Shown piece by piece: positions 1 to 9,728 of a DNA stretch of 64,000 nt. The notes beneath the pieces are model-generated. The model ran no database searches. It was not told where the DNA came from and saw only the letters and a program-made list of their open reading frames with translations. Source of the stretch: Fen-1364 sp049515135. GTDB taxonomy: Bacteria; Spirochaetota; Spirochaetia; SZUA-6; Fen-1364. The stretch covers positions 176,081 to 240,080 of the forward strand of contig JBEKUJ010000004.1 in NCBI GenBank assembly GCA_049515135.1. Direction: 5' to 3'. The translations under genes were made by a program, and so were the position numbers. Within the stretch, counting starts at the first letter, position 1; the number at the start of each line of letters is the position of its first letter.

Positions 1-2
1 TG

Positions 3-380
3 ATGCGGACGCGCCTCGGCGCAGCGCTGCGGGAGAAAGCGCCAGAGTTCTGCGTAGCGCTGGAATGCGCGGAGACAAGCGAGAGGTTGTTCCGCAGGCT
101 CATGGTCGCCGGAATGCGCCGCTACGGCGCGAAGATCGTCGAGCACGAGCTGTACCTGCGGCGGATGACGGAGCTCAGCCTCTCAGCGTACTGGCTGCTC
201 GCCTCCGTATGGCTCCTGAAGGCGCGCAACTCCGACGGAAAGTACCCGCAGCAGGATCTTCTTGCACTCGGCTGGCTTGTGGAGGAAGCGCGCGAGGTCC
301 AGGAGCTGCGCGGCCGCCCGGGCCGCTCAGCCTCTGATCGACACGAAGACCTTGTGCGGCGCCTGGCGGCGGAAACCTAA
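3..380 (+). CDS. C-terminal part of a probable acyl-CoA dehydrogenase (truncated by the window edge)
   Basis: The open frame runs into the left edge, so the true start is probably outside. The 125 visible residues are helical and contain a stretch around residues 55-100 (SLSAYWLLASVWLL, then LGWLVEEAREV) of the type seen in the C-terminal helical domain of acyl-CoA dehydrogenases. It faces a beta-oxidation operon ending 78 bases away, which supports this role, but no FAD or substrate motif is visible. The family call is inference from composition and neighbourhood. Confidence 0.45.
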   Translation: MRTRLGAALREKAPEFCVALECAETSERLFRRLMVAGMRRYGAKIVEHELYLRRMTELSLSAYWLLASVWLLKARNSDGKYPQQDLLALGWLVEEAREVQELRGRPGRSASDRHEDLVRRLAAET

Positions 381-384
381 GGCA

Positions 385-401
385 GATCGCGCGAAGCGCG
401 A
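385..401. terminator. Hairpin between convergent genes
   Basis: ATCGCGC-GAA-GCGCGAT forms a perfect 7-bp stem with a 3-base loop just after the stop of the left-edge gene and before the end of the convergent fadJ-type gene. There is no T-run on either side, so a role as bidirectional terminator or mRNA end protector is inferred from position. Confidence 0.45.
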
Positions 402-457
402 TATCCGGTAGACGCGTCCATCCGCGTCAACCATGCCATCGCCCTACACGCTCCCAG

Positions 458-2647
458 CTACGCTGCTGCCACCGAGGAGAAGCCGCTGCTTTCCGCCGAC
501 AGGCGGCTGACCAGCGGCGCCGGGGCAAAGCGCTTGCCGACTGTCCGCGCGTAGAGCTCCAGCATCTCATGCGCCTTCCCGATCCCCAGCTCATCCTCCG
601 CCCAGCGAAGAATGCCTCCCCGGAAAGGCGGGAAGCCCGTGCCGAGGATCAGTGCAAGGTCGATATCCCGCGCTGAGGAGACAATCCCCTCCTCCAGGGC
701 CCGGGCGGCCTCGTTCAGCATGGCAAGCAGCGGCCTGTGGATCATGTCGAAGCGCGTCGGCGGCGCACCGGCAGAAGGATGAGGGAGAAGCTGCCATATC
801 TGGGGATTTGCGTGACGCTTTCCTCCGGCGTAGAGATAGAACCCCTTGCCGGATTTTTTTCCCAGGAGGCCGCCCGTTTCAGCAACACTGGAAAGAAGCG
901 CGCCGGGCGCCATCCGTTCCGCAAACGCCTTCTCCAGGATCCGGGCAACGTGGGCAGCCACGTCGATCCCGATCTCATCCAACAGGGTAAACGGGCCCAT
1001 GGGCATGCCGAACTCCTCCAGGGCCCGGTCCACTGCCCTGAAGTCCGCGCCCTCCTCCACCAGGCTCACACACTCGTTGAGGTAGGGCATGAGAAGCCTG
1101 TTGACGAGAAACCCAGGCGAATCCTTGACCACGATCGGCGTCTTGCCCAGGTCCAGGGCCATCCTGGCCGCCCGGTGCACGGTCTCAGGACTTGTCCTGG
1201 CCCCCGGGATGATCTCCACCAGGGGCATGATGGACGGCGGATTGAAGAAGTGCATGCCCACGAAGCGCTCGGGCCGCACAAGGGCCTCCGCCATTTCCGT
1301 GATGGAAAGGGATGAGGTGTTCGAGGCAAGGAGCGCGTCCGCCGCGACCTCTGCCTCCACTTCGGCAAGCACTTTCTTCTTGACCGCAAGGTTCTCAACA
1401 ACAGCTTCGACGACAGCGTCCGGCGTTCCCAGGGACAGGTAATCCACAGCGCCGGAGAGACGGTGCATGCCAAGGCTGATTCGGCGGCGATCCATGCGCC
1501 CTCGCCGCCCCAGCTCCTGGAAGGTCTCGTATGCTGATCTGAATCCCTTCTGCACCGCGTCCCAGCTCACGTCCTTCATGACCGCGGGAATGTCATGGTG
1601 CGCGAAAAGCCAGGCGATTTTTCCGCCCATGACTCCGGCGCCAATAACGGCTGCCCGGGAGACCTTCCCGAAGGCCTGCGAAGGCCCCTGCACGGGCGAA
1701 ACGTGCCGGGCAGCTTCCCGGGCGAAATACAGGCCCACCAGGTTTCGACACACCCGGGAGGCGGCGGTCCTCCCCAGTGCCTGGCGCTCCAGCTCGAGCG
1801 CCCTGGCCCTTGAAATGCGCGGGGTTTTCCTGAGGAGCCTCAAGGCCTCCCGCAGGGCCGGATAGTGCCTGCCTCCCTTTGCCTCGAGGTCCTTTCTCGC
1901 TGCGCGAAAAACAAGAGCCCTGCCGACGGGGTTTCCTTCCGCGAGCCATGAGCTTCGCCTTCGCACCGCCTTTGCCCCGGGTCTGTCTGGGCTGCTGCCT
2001 CCCGCTGCAAGCCGCAGGGCCAGCTCCCGGGCGTTGTCGTTGAGAAACGCCGCGGGACAGCAGGCACTGACCAGTCCCATGCGAGCGGCCCGAAGCCCGT
2101 CCACGGACCTGCCGGTCAAGATCATCGTGAGCGCATGCACAAGCCCCACCGCTCGGGGAAGCCGGTAGGTTCCGCCGAACCCGGGCACGATCCCGAGGGT
2201 GGTTTCCGGAAGCCCGAGCTGGGTCTTCGGATTGTCGGAGGCAAGGCGATAATCACAGGCCAGGGCCAGCTCCAGGCCGCCCCCGACAGCCGCGCCATCT
2301 ATGACCGCGACAGTGGGGAAGGGAAGGTCCGCCAGGAGGTTGAAAACCTCCTGTCCTGATCTCGACTTCTCTTCGGCGGCGCGCGCATCGCGGAGGGCCT
2401 CGATCTCATGGATGTCAGCGCCGGCGATGAACGTCCCGGGCTTGCCGCTCTTGATGAGAAGGCAACGGACATCCGATCGATGGGAGAGGGCGGAAAGGAC
2501 CTGGGCAAGCTCTTCCATGACGGTCCCCCGAAGGATATTCAGCTTTTCTCCCGGCAAGTCGAAAACAAGCTCTGCAATTCCTTCACGGTCGCTGAGGGTG
2601 AAGGCCTGACGGGAGTCGACCGCGTTTCCGGTGTGCTGGGCCATCAT
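458..2647 (-). CDS. fadJ: FadJ/FadB-type enoyl-CoA hydratase / 3-hydroxyacyl-CoA dehydrogenase
   Basis: Multifunctional alpha subunit of beta-oxidation, 729 residues. The N-terminal crotonase domain has the oxyanion-hole motifs IAGADIHEIEAL (about residues 73-84) and DGAAVGGGLELAL (about 117-129). The second half has a Rossmann NAD motif (AAVIGAGVMGG, about 332-342) and the dehydrogenase signatures NTSSLSITEMA and GMHFFNPPSIMPLVEII. It converts enoyl-CoA to 3-ketoacyl-CoA. Its ATG overlaps the stop of the upstream thiolase by 4 bases, so the two are probably translationally coupled and form the usual alpha/beta pair. The extended form without a clear isomerase assignment fits FadJ better than FadB, but the two cannot be separated by eye. 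Confidence 0.9.
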   Translation of the reverse strand: MMAQHTGNAVDSRQAFTLSDREGIAELVFDLPGEKLNILRGTVMEELAQVLSALSHRSDVRCLLIKSGKPGTFIAGADIHEIEALRDARAAEEKSRSGQEVFNLLADLPFPTVAVIDGAAVGGGLELALACDYRLASDNPKTQLGLPETTLGIVPGFGGTYRLPRAVGLVHALTMILTGRSVDGLRAARMGLVSACCPAAFLNDNARELALRLAAGGSSPDRPGAKAVRRRSSWLAEGNPVGRALVFRAARKDLEAKGGRHYPALREALRLLRKTPRISRARALELERQALGRTAASRVCRNLVGLYFAREAARHVSPVQGPSQAFGKVSRAAVIGAGVMGGKIAWLFAHHDIPAVMKDVSWDAVQKGFRSAYETFQELGRRGRMDRRRISLGMHRLSGAVDYLSLGTPDAVVEAVVENLAVKKKVLAEVEAEVAADALLASNTSSLSITEMAEALVRPERFVGMHFFNPPSIMPLVEIIPGARTSPETVHRAARMALDLGKTPIVVKDSPGFLVNRLLMPYLNECVSLVEEGADFRAVDRALEEFGMPMGPFTLLDEIGIDVAAHVARILEKAFAERMAPGALLSSVAETGGLLGKKSGKGFYLYAGGKRHANPQIWQLLPHPSAGAPPTRFDMIHRPLLAMLNEAARALEEGIVSSARDIDLALILGTGFPPFRGGILRWAEDELGIGKAHEMLELYARTVGKRFAPAPLVSRLSAESSGFSSVAAA

Positions 2648-3933
2648 GCCGCCTCCAGGAGCAGGGCAGCGCCCTGTCCGCCCCCCACGCAGAGTGTTGC
2701 GAGCCCCAGGTTTTCCTTCCTTCGGCGAAGCTCTTTCAGCACATGGATCACGAGGCGCGTCCCGGTCATCCCCACGGGATGGCCCAGCGCAATTGCGCCG
2801 CCCTGGGCGTTCAGCCGGCTCCTGTCCAGCTCCCCCAGCTTCCTGTCGCGGCCCAGGAAGCGCTTCGCAAACTCGTCAGAGGCGAACGCCTTTTCACAGG
2901 CGATCACCTGCGCTGCAAAGGCCTCGTTGAGCTCTACGTACCGGATGTCCTGCATAGTGACTCCTGAACGTTCCAGAAGACGGCTGGCGGCGTAGACAGG
3001 GCCAAGACCCATGCGCTCGGGCTCCAGCGAGGCATAGGCGAACTCCCGCAGGAAGCCGAGCGCCGCCAGCCCCCGGGACTTTGCCTCGCTCTCCGCCATC
3101 AGGAGGACTGCGGCGGCGCCGTCGGTTATCTGCGACGAGTTGCCGGCAGTCACCGTCCCGTTTCTCCTGTCGAAATACGGCCGGAGCTTTGCAAGGGCCT
3201 CCCGGCTCTGGTTCTCCCTGATGCCGTTGTCCCCGGTGACCATGGTATCGTAGCCGGGCAGCGCAGGGACCGGAAGGATCTCCGCGGCCAGCGTTCCATC
3301 ACGCTGCGCGGCTGCAGCGCGTTGGTGCGACAGCAGCGCAAGCTCGTCCTGCTCCTCCCGTCCGATGTGAAACTCCCGGGAGAGGTTCTCCGCTGTCAGG
3401 CCCATGATGAGCCCGGTGACGGGGTCCGTCAGGCCTTCCAGGAGCGCCACATCGGGCCTGAGCATCCTCAGGCGGAATGTCCCCAGGGCCGAAATCTTCT
3501 GTCCCAGGCTTTTTGCCCGGGAAACGCGGCTTGCGAACTCCGCGTACTCCTTGGGGAACAGCAGGGGAATGTTGCTCATGCTCTCAACACCGCCTGCAAT
3601 GAATACCTTGCCGTACCCGGAAAGGATTTTCAGCGCTGCCGTCGTGATGGATTCCATTCCGCTTGCGCAGTTGCGGTGGACGGTGAACGCGGGCACGGAT
3701 GACGGGATGCCCGCCTTGAGCGCAATGACCCGGGCGATATTGGCGGCATTGGCAGGTTGGGCCACATTGCCCATGACAACCTCGTCGACCTGCTGCGGCG
3801 CAATGCGGGCGCGGGCAAGGACTTCCTTGACCGCGAACGCGCCCAGATCGTCGGCAGGCACGTCTTTGAGAGTCGTCCCCGCTTTTGCCATGGGGGTGCG
3901 AACCCCCTCTATGATCGCCACCCTTTCCCTCAT
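2644..3933 (-). CDS. fadI: Acetyl-CoA acyltransferase (3-ketoacyl-CoA thiolase)
   Basis: Thiolase-family beta subunit, 429 residues. Visible signatures are the active-site cysteine region HRNCASGMESI (about residue 90), NSSQITDGAAAVLL, LNEAFAAQV and the C-terminal GGAIALGHPVGMTGTR plus CVGGGQGAA. It cleaves 3-ketoacyl-CoA, the last beta-oxidation step. The start MRERVAIIEGVRTPM is chosen because GGAGG lies 6 bases upstream and the ATG overlaps the ligase stop (ATGA). A longer open frame upstream runs across the ligase gene in another frame and is not coding. Gene order is ligase, thiolase, FadJ. Confidence 0.92.
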   Translation of the reverse strand: MRERVAIIEGVRTPMAKAGTTLKDVPADDLGAFAVKEVLARARIAPQQVDEVVMGNVAQPANAANIARVIALKAGIPSSVPAFTVHRNCASGMESITTAALKILSGYGKVFIAGGVESMSNIPLLFPKEYAEFASRVSRAKSLGQKISALGTFRLRMLRPDVALLEGLTDPVTGLIMGLTAENLSREFHIGREEQDELALLSHQRAAAAQRDGTLAAEILPVPALPGYDTMVTGDNGIRENQSREALAKLRPYFDRRNGTVTAGNSSQITDGAAAVLLMAESEAKSRGLAALGFLREFAYASLEPERMGLGPVYAASRLLERSGVTMQDIRYVELNEAFAAQVIACEKAFASDEFAKRFLGRDRKLGELDRSRLNAQGGAIALGHPVGMTGTRLVIHVLKELRRRKENLGLATLCVGGGQGAALLLEAA

Positions 3934-5717
3934 TTCCAACCTCCTATGGAGCGGTACATCTCCTCGATGGTGTCGGCGTATTTCTTTTCCACGGCGAAGC
4001 GGCGAAGCTTGAGGGTTGGCGTCAGCTCCCCGGTCTCGATGCTGGCGGGGTGATCGAGGATGGTGAAGCGTTCCACGCGCTCGGTATGGTGGAGATGGGC
4101 ATTGATGCTTTCTATCATTTCCTGCGTGAGGGAGAGAAGGAACTTGCTCTTCAGGAACTCGCCGTCGGAAAGGTTGGCAAGACCGACGCTCTGCTTGAAG
4201 GAGGCGAGCTTCTGGGGGTCGGTGAAAAGCAGCGCCACCACATACGGGCGGTTGTCCGCCACAGTCACTGCGCAATCCACGTAGGGGAGCCTGCCCAGGG
4301 CTTCCTCGATGGGACCGGGAGGAACGTATTCCCCCGTTGACTTCTTGAACAGCTCCTTCTTGCGCCCCGTCACCTTCAGGTATCCGTCCTCGTCGATGCT
4401 TCCCAGGTCACCAGTATGGAGCCAGCCCTCCGCATCCAGCGCCGTCGCGGTGGCCTGGGGGTTGTTGTGATATCCACGCATGACATTCGGTCCCCGGGCA
4501 AGGATCTCCCCGTCAGCGTCAATCCGGATCTCGACGCCAGGGAAAGCGCATCCCACGGTGCCCGCCCGGCGCTTACCCGGGGAGTTGGCTGCAATGACGG
4601 GAGACGCCTCGGTGAGGCCGTACCCCTCGTAAACGGGGACACCGATATTGACGAGAAGCGCACAGACGTCGGGCGACAGGCGCGCTGCTCCCGAGATCAC
4701 CTGGCGAAAGCGCCCGCCAATGGCTTGTCGCATCCGGGAGTACACGACCCGGTCGAAAACAGTGTCCAGCAGGCCCGGGGATGAGTCCATGGCTCTGCGC
4801 CTGGCCCGGCTGACGGCTCCCCGGGCGATCACCCCCTTGAGCCCGCGGGCTTCCTGCGCCGAATGGCTGAACCCGCCGGCCATCTTTTCCAGGATCCTGG
4901 GGACCACGGTCATGATGGTGGGCCTGACATCCCTCATGTAATCCACCACGCGTTTCGGATCGTCCACGAAATAGACGGGAAGCCCGCTGGCGAGGTAGAA
5001 GTACAGCGTCATTCGTTCGAAGATGTGCTCCGGGGGAAGGACGCTCAGGCAAATGTCCGATGCCTGGGAAGGGGGAAACAGCTCGGTTGTGGCATGGACC
5101 TGGGAGACCAGGTTGGCCTGGGTGAGCTCAACCCCCTTGGGAAGCCCCGTGCTGCCGCTCGTATAGATGATAGTGGCAAGGTCGGAAGGGGCCACCCTCC
5201 GGCACAGGGTCTCCAGGAGGCCTGGCTCACGGAGGGACCTCTCGCGGCCTCTTGCCACCAGCTGGTCGAACAGCTCATGCCGGCCCGAGTACCAGAAAGT
5301 CACCAGGGTCGTTCTGTCCCTGGCATGCTCGAATGCCACCGGCATCTCGTCGGGATTGCCGACAAAGAGGAATCGCATCCCTGAGTCGCGCACCTCATGA
5401 GTGAAGCTTTCCACTGATATCCGCTTGAAAAGGGGGACGGTGACGGCGCCAATGCACTGCGCGGCAAGGTCCACCGCCATCCACAGGGGGGAAGACGGGG
5501 CTATCAGACCCACCTTGTCCCCCCGCTCCACCCCCTCCTCCACGAGGCCCAGGGCAAGGTGTTCCACCGTGCGGCGAAGCTCCCTGTGGGAGAGCGGGAT
5601 CCATCTCCCCTGGCTGGGGAAGTTGAGCGCATTGTCCAGGGAGTAGCGCATGGTTGCATGGAGGAAAAGAGCCGGGATGGTTTCGAACAACGCGGTGGAG
5701 GGAGCGCCATTCTGCAT
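3930..5717 (-). CDS. fadD: Long-chain fatty acyl-CoA ligase (AMP-forming)
   Basis: ANL-superfamily acyl-CoA synthetase, 595 residues, of the FadD15/FAA1-like type. It activates fatty acids with ATP and CoA and so feeds the downstream thiolase and FadJ enzymes. Motifs are the P-loop-like IYTSGSTGLPKGVELT (about residues 195-210), GYGLTEASPVIAANS (about 375-390), GWLHTGDLGSIDEDGYLKVT and GRKKELFKKSTGEYVPP. It is the first gene of the operon; the initiating Met precedes QNGAPSTALFE. The upstream 150 bases separate it from the divergent cyclase gene. Confidence 0.92.
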   Translation of the reverse strand: MQNGAPSTALFETIPALFLHATMRYSLDNALNFPSQGRWIPLSHRELRRTVEHLALGLVEEGVERGDKVGLIAPSSPLWMAVDLAAQCIGAVTVPLFKRISVESFTHEVRDSGMRFLFVGNPDEMPVAFEHARDRTTLVTFWYSGRHELFDQLVARGRERSLREPGLLETLCRRVAPSDLATIIYTSGSTGLPKGVELTQANLVSQVHATTELFPPSQASDICLSVLPPEHIFERMTLYFYLASGLPVYFVDDPKRVVDYMRDVRPTIMTVVPRILEKMAGGFSHSAQEARGLKGVIARGAVSRARRRAMDSSPGLLDTVFDRVVYSRMRQAIGGRFRQVISGAARLSPDVCALLVNIGVPVYEGYGLTEASPVIAANSPGKRRAGTVGCAFPGVEIRIDADGEILARGPNVMRGYHNNPQATATALDAEGWLHTGDLGSIDEDGYLKVTGRKKELFKKSTGEYVPPGPIEEALGRLPYVDCAVTVADNRPYVVALLFTDPQKLASFKQSVGLANLSDGEFLKSKFLLSLTQEMIESINAHLHHTERVERFTILDHPASIETGELTPTLKLRRFAVEKKYADTIEEMYRSIGGWK

Positions 5718-5864
5718 GCTCGCGCCTTTCTCAGTGCTGGGCTAAAGATACTCACGCGCGGAGGAAACGGCGCGGTGCGTTGGCATGCAGGCTCCCGCCT
5801 CACGTCGAACGGCCCCCTTGCGCCGCGAACCCAGGGACGCTACATTGGGGAGGTGAGCATCAGG

Positions 5865-7514
5865 TTGAAGATCATTCTCATCGTGGTGCCGCTGATCATC
5901 GCAACGCTGGCCCTCACGGGACTCTCCTCCTTCTTTTCAGCGACAAACGCCATTACCGGAATCGCCAAGGATTTCCTCGGCTTCAAGGCCGACGAGCTGT
6001 CCAACCAGGCGCAGAGCCAGTGGGGCCTCCTTGTGACGAACAACCTCTCCAGCCAGCCAGGGATGATCGCGGCCACGCAGGCTGCGGTTCAAGGGTACGC
6101 CCAGAGCATCATCCGAAGCCCCACGGAGCTGATCCTGGCCTTCGATCCTTCCGGCAACGTTGTCATGAGCACCTCGGATGTGGCCATCCAGCCGTCTGAG
6201 CGCCCGGCGCTCCAGGCCTTGATCAGCTCCAAGAGCACGGAGCTCGCCACGGTGCGCATGGGCGGGAAAGACAGGGTTGCCAAGGGCTTCTGGTTCGATC
6301 CCTTCCACTGGTACATGGTGGTGACGGAAGAGCGCGGGACCTTCTATAACAGGGTCAGCGAAATCAGCCAGAGGAGCGGGATCATCCTGGGAGCGGCAAT
6401 TCTTCTTGCCGTCATCCTCATGCTCATTTTCGCCCGCTACCTCACCCGGCCCCTCACGAAGGTGGCCGGGACCATGAAGAACATCATTGCCACAAATGAT
6501 CTCTCCCAGCGTGTCGTCGTGGAATACCGTGACGAGATCGGCGGCCTTGCCCAGACTTTCAACCTCATGGTGGGAGAGCTGGAGAAAGCGTACGGGCAGA
6601 TCAAGAACTACGCCTTCAAGGCGGTGCTGGCGCAGAAACGGGAGCAGAAGATACGCAATATCTTCCAGAAGTACGTGCCTCAGGAGCTGATTGACCAGTT
6701 CTTCAAGAACCCCGAGTCGATGCTGGTCGGGGAAAACCGCGTCCTCTCCATCCTGTTCTCCGACATCAGGAGCTTCACTACGATCTCCGAGAAGCTGGCT
6801 CCCGACGAGCTGGTCAATTCGCTCAACCGCTATTTCAACATCATGGTGGACATCATCATGGACAAGCACAAGGGCATGGTCGACAAGTACATCGGGGACG
6901 CCATCATGGCGATTTTCGGCGCCCCGGTACGACACGACGACGATGCGCTGCAGTCTGTGCTGGCGGGGCTGGAGATGCGGGAGGCGCTGGACGGCTTCAA
7001 CGCCGCGCAGAGGGCGGCAGGGAAACCTGAGTTTCCCATCGGGGTAGGAATCCACTATGGAGAAGTCACTGTTGGGAACATCGGCACGGAGAAGAAGATG
7101 GACTACACCGTCATCGGTGACAACGTCAACCTCGCCTCCCGGCTGGAAGGGCTCACCAAGACGTACCACCAGGGGCTTATCATATCGGAAACGCTCCATG
7201 CCCAAGTGAAGGACACGCTACCCTGCAGGCTCCTGGATTCAGTGACGGTCAAGGGCAAGACCACCGGCGTGAAGATCTACGCTGCCAAGCGGTCCCTGGA
7301 GGCCGCGGAGCGCGAGGCGTGGGCGATGCATGAGGCGGCCATGACAGAGTACTACGCGCGCAATTTCGGCAAGGCCGCCCGGATGTTCGATGAGGTTGGC
7401 CGCAAGCTCCCGGATGACTTCGTCAGCGGGTGGCTTCGCGACCGCTGTCTCCTGTATGAGAAGGACCCGCCGCCGTTGGACTGGGACTTCGCCGAAGTGA
7501 TGAAGAGCAAATGA
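5865..7514 (+). CDS. Membrane-bound class III adenylate/guanylate cyclase with HAMP domain
   Basis: Sensor cyclase of about 549 residues. There is a TM helix at residues 3-22, a small periplasmic domain to about 170, TM2 (SGIILGAAILLAVILMLIF), a HAMP domain and linker to about 290, and a class III cyclase domain (about 300-480). The two metal aspartates sit in SILFSDIRSFTTIS and KYIGDAIMAIFGAP; the substrate region is EKKMDYTVIGDNVNLASRLEG. A short helical tail follows. No ATG lies near the TM. TTG at 5865 follows GGGGAGG by 11 bases and is preferred; GTG at 5853 overlaps that same site. It overlaps the next gene by ATGA, implying coupling. The adenylate preference over guanylate is likely but not proven. 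Confidence 0.85.
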   Translation: MKIILIVVPLIIATLALTGLSSFFSATNAITGIAKDFLGFKADELSNQAQSQWGLLVTNNLSSQPGMIAATQAAVQGYAQSIIRSPTELILAFDPSGNVVMSTSDVAIQPSERPALQALISSKSTELATVRMGGKDRVAKGFWFDPFHWYMVVTEERGTFYNRVSEISQRSGIILGAAILLAVILMLIFARYLTRPLTKVAGTMKNIIATNDLSQRVVVEYRDEIGGLAQTFNLMVGELEKAYGQIKNYAFKAVLAQKREQKIRNIFQKYVPQELIDQFFKNPESMLVGENRVLSILFSDIRSFTTISEKLAPDELVNSLNRYFNIMVDIIMDKHKGMVDKYIGDAIMAIFGAPVRHDDDALQSVLAGLEMREALDGFNAAQRAAGKPEFPIGVGIHYGEVTVGNIGTEKKMDYTVIGDNVNLASRLEGLTKTYHQGLIISETLHAQVKDTLPCRLLDSVTVKGKTTGVKIYAAKRSLEAAEREAWAMHEAAMTEYYARNFGKAARMFDEVGRKLPDDFVSGWLRDRCLLYEKDPPPLDWDFAEVMKSK

Positions 7515-9631
7515 GCAACGCGGAGAATCCAGCCAAGGTCGCACCGGAGCTCAGCTTCGACGCCGAGTCCGGGATATCCAAGGAAGACCAGAAGGACATC
7601 CTCCGGGCCATAGAAAACGTGGTCACCGAAAACAAGATCGCAACGACCCCTGAAGATTTCGTGGTCAAGGCGGTCAAGCGGGGCATCCTGTTCCCCACTC
7701 TGGTCATTGCGGCAGCGGCGGCGGCCCTTGTGGTCGGAGGCGCGGCGTTCTATCTCCTCTTCCAGCAGGGAGAGACGAAGATCGTCCGCGGGACCCTCGG
7801 CACCATCACCGCGGAAGGGCAGCTCATCCAGGCTGTCCGGCAGGAAGCCAACGCCAGGATCGAGGAGAAGAACCAGGAAATCACCTCGATTCAAGGCAGG
7901 CTTGTGGACATCGACAAGCAGCGCCAGGACCTGCAGTCCAACATGGACACCAAGGTAAACCAGCGGGAGCAGGAGCTGCGCGCCCAGATGACTTCGGTGC
8001 TGGCAGCGGAGAAGTCGCGCCTGGAGGCGGAAGGCCTTTCCAAGCAGGTGGTGGCGCTCCGCATGCAGGAGCTTGAAAAGCAGCGCAGCGCGCAGCTGGC
8101 CCGGCAGCTGGACGCCTTCAGGAAAGAGGCCGACGCGCAGCGCCTGCTTGCAGAAAAGAACCTCGCCACGCTGCAGAAGAACTACGAGGCAAACCTCGCG
8201 CAGGCCAACACGGAGAGGCAGCAGGCGATGGCCGACGCGCAGAGGAGGGAAGCGGAGCTCAAAGGGCAGTTCTCCCAGAAAACGCAGACCCTGGAATCCG
8301 CCAAAGCGCGGGCAGAGCAGCAGCTTGCGGCTATCGCTGCGCAGCGCGAAAAAGAGGACCTTGTCACAAGCCAGCTCACCGGCCTCTACGGAGTGGTTCA
8401 TGACAACATCTCCCAGCACCAGTACGACAAAGCGCTGGAGGGCCTGAAATCCCTGCGGGAGTTCGTCGAACGGCCCGACATCGCCACCCTTCCGGCCATG
8501 TCCCAGAGGCACGAGTTCGATGAGTTCGTCATCGATTCCCTGGCCAGCTACGTCCAGGGTGAGATCGACAAGGCAAAGATCGACACAGCCACGCTCCTGC
8601 AGGCTGCCAACCAGTTCACTATCCTTCGTCAGCGGGTGAGCGAGGCACAGGACCTTCTTAAGGCCGGCAAGACCGCGGACGCTGAAAAGGCGTACGCGCA
8701 GGCCCTCAACCTGATTCCCGAGGTGGCTGCCAGCTACGCGTACTTCGTCGGCAGGGACAAGGAAGCGGAGGCCGCGCGCCAGGCTCGGCTTGCCCAGGCC
8801 CTGGACAGCGCGGAAGCGTCATTGGGAGCGGGCAACTTCGCCGCTGCCGCAGTCTCCTATCGCGCGGCGCTGGCGTATCTGCCGGTGGGCTCCGATCGTC
8901 TGGACAAGGCGGTGTCAAACCTCGAGGCGGCCGGTCTTGCCCTGGGCTCCCGGGAGGCCAGCCGCACGGAGTCCCGCGCCGCGGCCGGCATGCTGGCCCA
9001 GGCGGATGCTCTGCGCAACCAGGGGAAGTATGATGACGCGCTGGCCGGATACCTGAACCTGCTTGCACGGCACCCGCTTGCCGACCAGTCGAAGGACGCA
9101 ATTGCGGGCATCCAGGCCGCGGTCAAAAGCATCAGTGAGAATGTCGGAACAGCCAGCAGCGCGGCGCAAGCTTCCCTGAGCAGCCAGATTGCGTCCCTGC
9201 AGCAGGAGCTTACGGCCCGGCGCAACGACATTGCGGGCCTCCAGCAGCGCGTGAAAGAAATGCAGGACAGGTTTGCCGCAATGGACAAGTCATACAAGGA
9301 CTACGTCGGCCAGGAAGACCCCGTGCTCAAGGCAAAGGGAGACTCGGGGCTCATGGACACCAAGCCGTACTTCGATGCGTTCTTCCGGTCAACCGCCGTC
9401 CAGGGCGCCTTCCCGGGGCTCTCAGACAGGGTGAAACGATATGATCTCGGTTTCCAGTCCGCAGGCAGGTCTGACGGACTCCAGGATGCGCTCACCGTTG
9501 TCATCAACTATTCGCGGCAGCGCACCCCTGAGCTGAAACGCCAGTTCATCCAGACCGAGCTCAAGACCTATGCAAAAGACCCGGATATGACGCAATTCCT
9601 CCAGGAGATGGACCAGAGGCTGGGGAAGTAG
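7511..9631 (+). CDS. Membrane-anchored coiled-coil / TPR-like protein
   Basis: I do not recognise a named family. The 706 residues show a cytoplasmic N-terminus, one TM segment (about residues 57-82, PTLVIAAAAAALVVGGAAFYLL), a long charged coiled coil (about 100-290, rich in E, K, Q, R and A), a TPR-like helical region (about 300-550, with repeats such as AKTADAEKAYAQALNL and GKYDDALAGYLNLLARH) and another coiled segment (about 560-600). The start codon overlaps the cyclase stop (ATGA), so both are made together. It may be a structural or scaffold partner of the cyclase; that is inference. Confidence 0.7.
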   Translation: MSNAENPAKVAPELSFDAESGISKEDQKDILRAIENVVTENKIATTPEDFVVKAVKRGILFPTLVIAAAAAALVVGGAAFYLLFQQGETKIVRGTLGTITAEGQLIQAVRQEANARIEEKNQEITSIQGRLVDIDKQRQDLQSNMDTKVNQREQELRAQMTSVLAAEKSRLEAEGLSKQVVALRMQELEKQRSAQLARQLDAFRKEADAQRLLAEKNLATLQKNYEANLAQANTERQQAMADAQRREAELKGQFSQKTQTLESAKARAEQQLAAIAAQREKEDLVTSQLTGLYGVVHDNISQHQYDKALEGLKSLREFVERPDIATLPAMSQRHEFDEFVIDSLASYVQGEIDKAKIDTATLLQAANQFTILRQRVSEAQDLLKAGKTADAEKAYAQALNLIPEVAASYAYFVGRDKEAEAARQARLAQALDSAEASLGAGNFAAAAVSYRAALAYLPVGSDRLDKAVSNLEAAGLALGSREASRTESRAAAGMLAQADALRNQGKYDDALAGYLNLLARHPLADQSKDAIAGIQAAVKSISENVGTASSAAQASLSSQIASLQQELTARRNDIAGLQQRVKEMQDRFAAMDKSYKDYVGQEDPVLKAKGDSGLMDTKPYFDAFFRSTAVQGAFPGLSDRVKRYDLGFQSAGRSDGLQDALTVVINYSRQRTPELKRQFIQTELKTYAKDPDMTQFLQEMDQRLGK

Positions 9632-9728
9632 CTACAGCTTGTCGAGTAATTCTTGGCTGCGAGGCACCGATTTTCTACGAACGCGCGCACTCTGTTGGTC
9701 GTGCGGTAAGCGTGCTTGACGCACGATA

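Noticed and set aside
2644..4275. Thiolase with a 114-residue N-terminal extension
   Set aside because: The extension overlaps the ligase gene out of frame and has antisense-like composition; GGAGG and ATGA overlap favour 3933.
5937..7205. 422-residue open frame antisense to the cyclase gene
   Set aside because: It mirrors the codon structure of the strongly supported cyclase; rich in H, D, V and R with no family motif.
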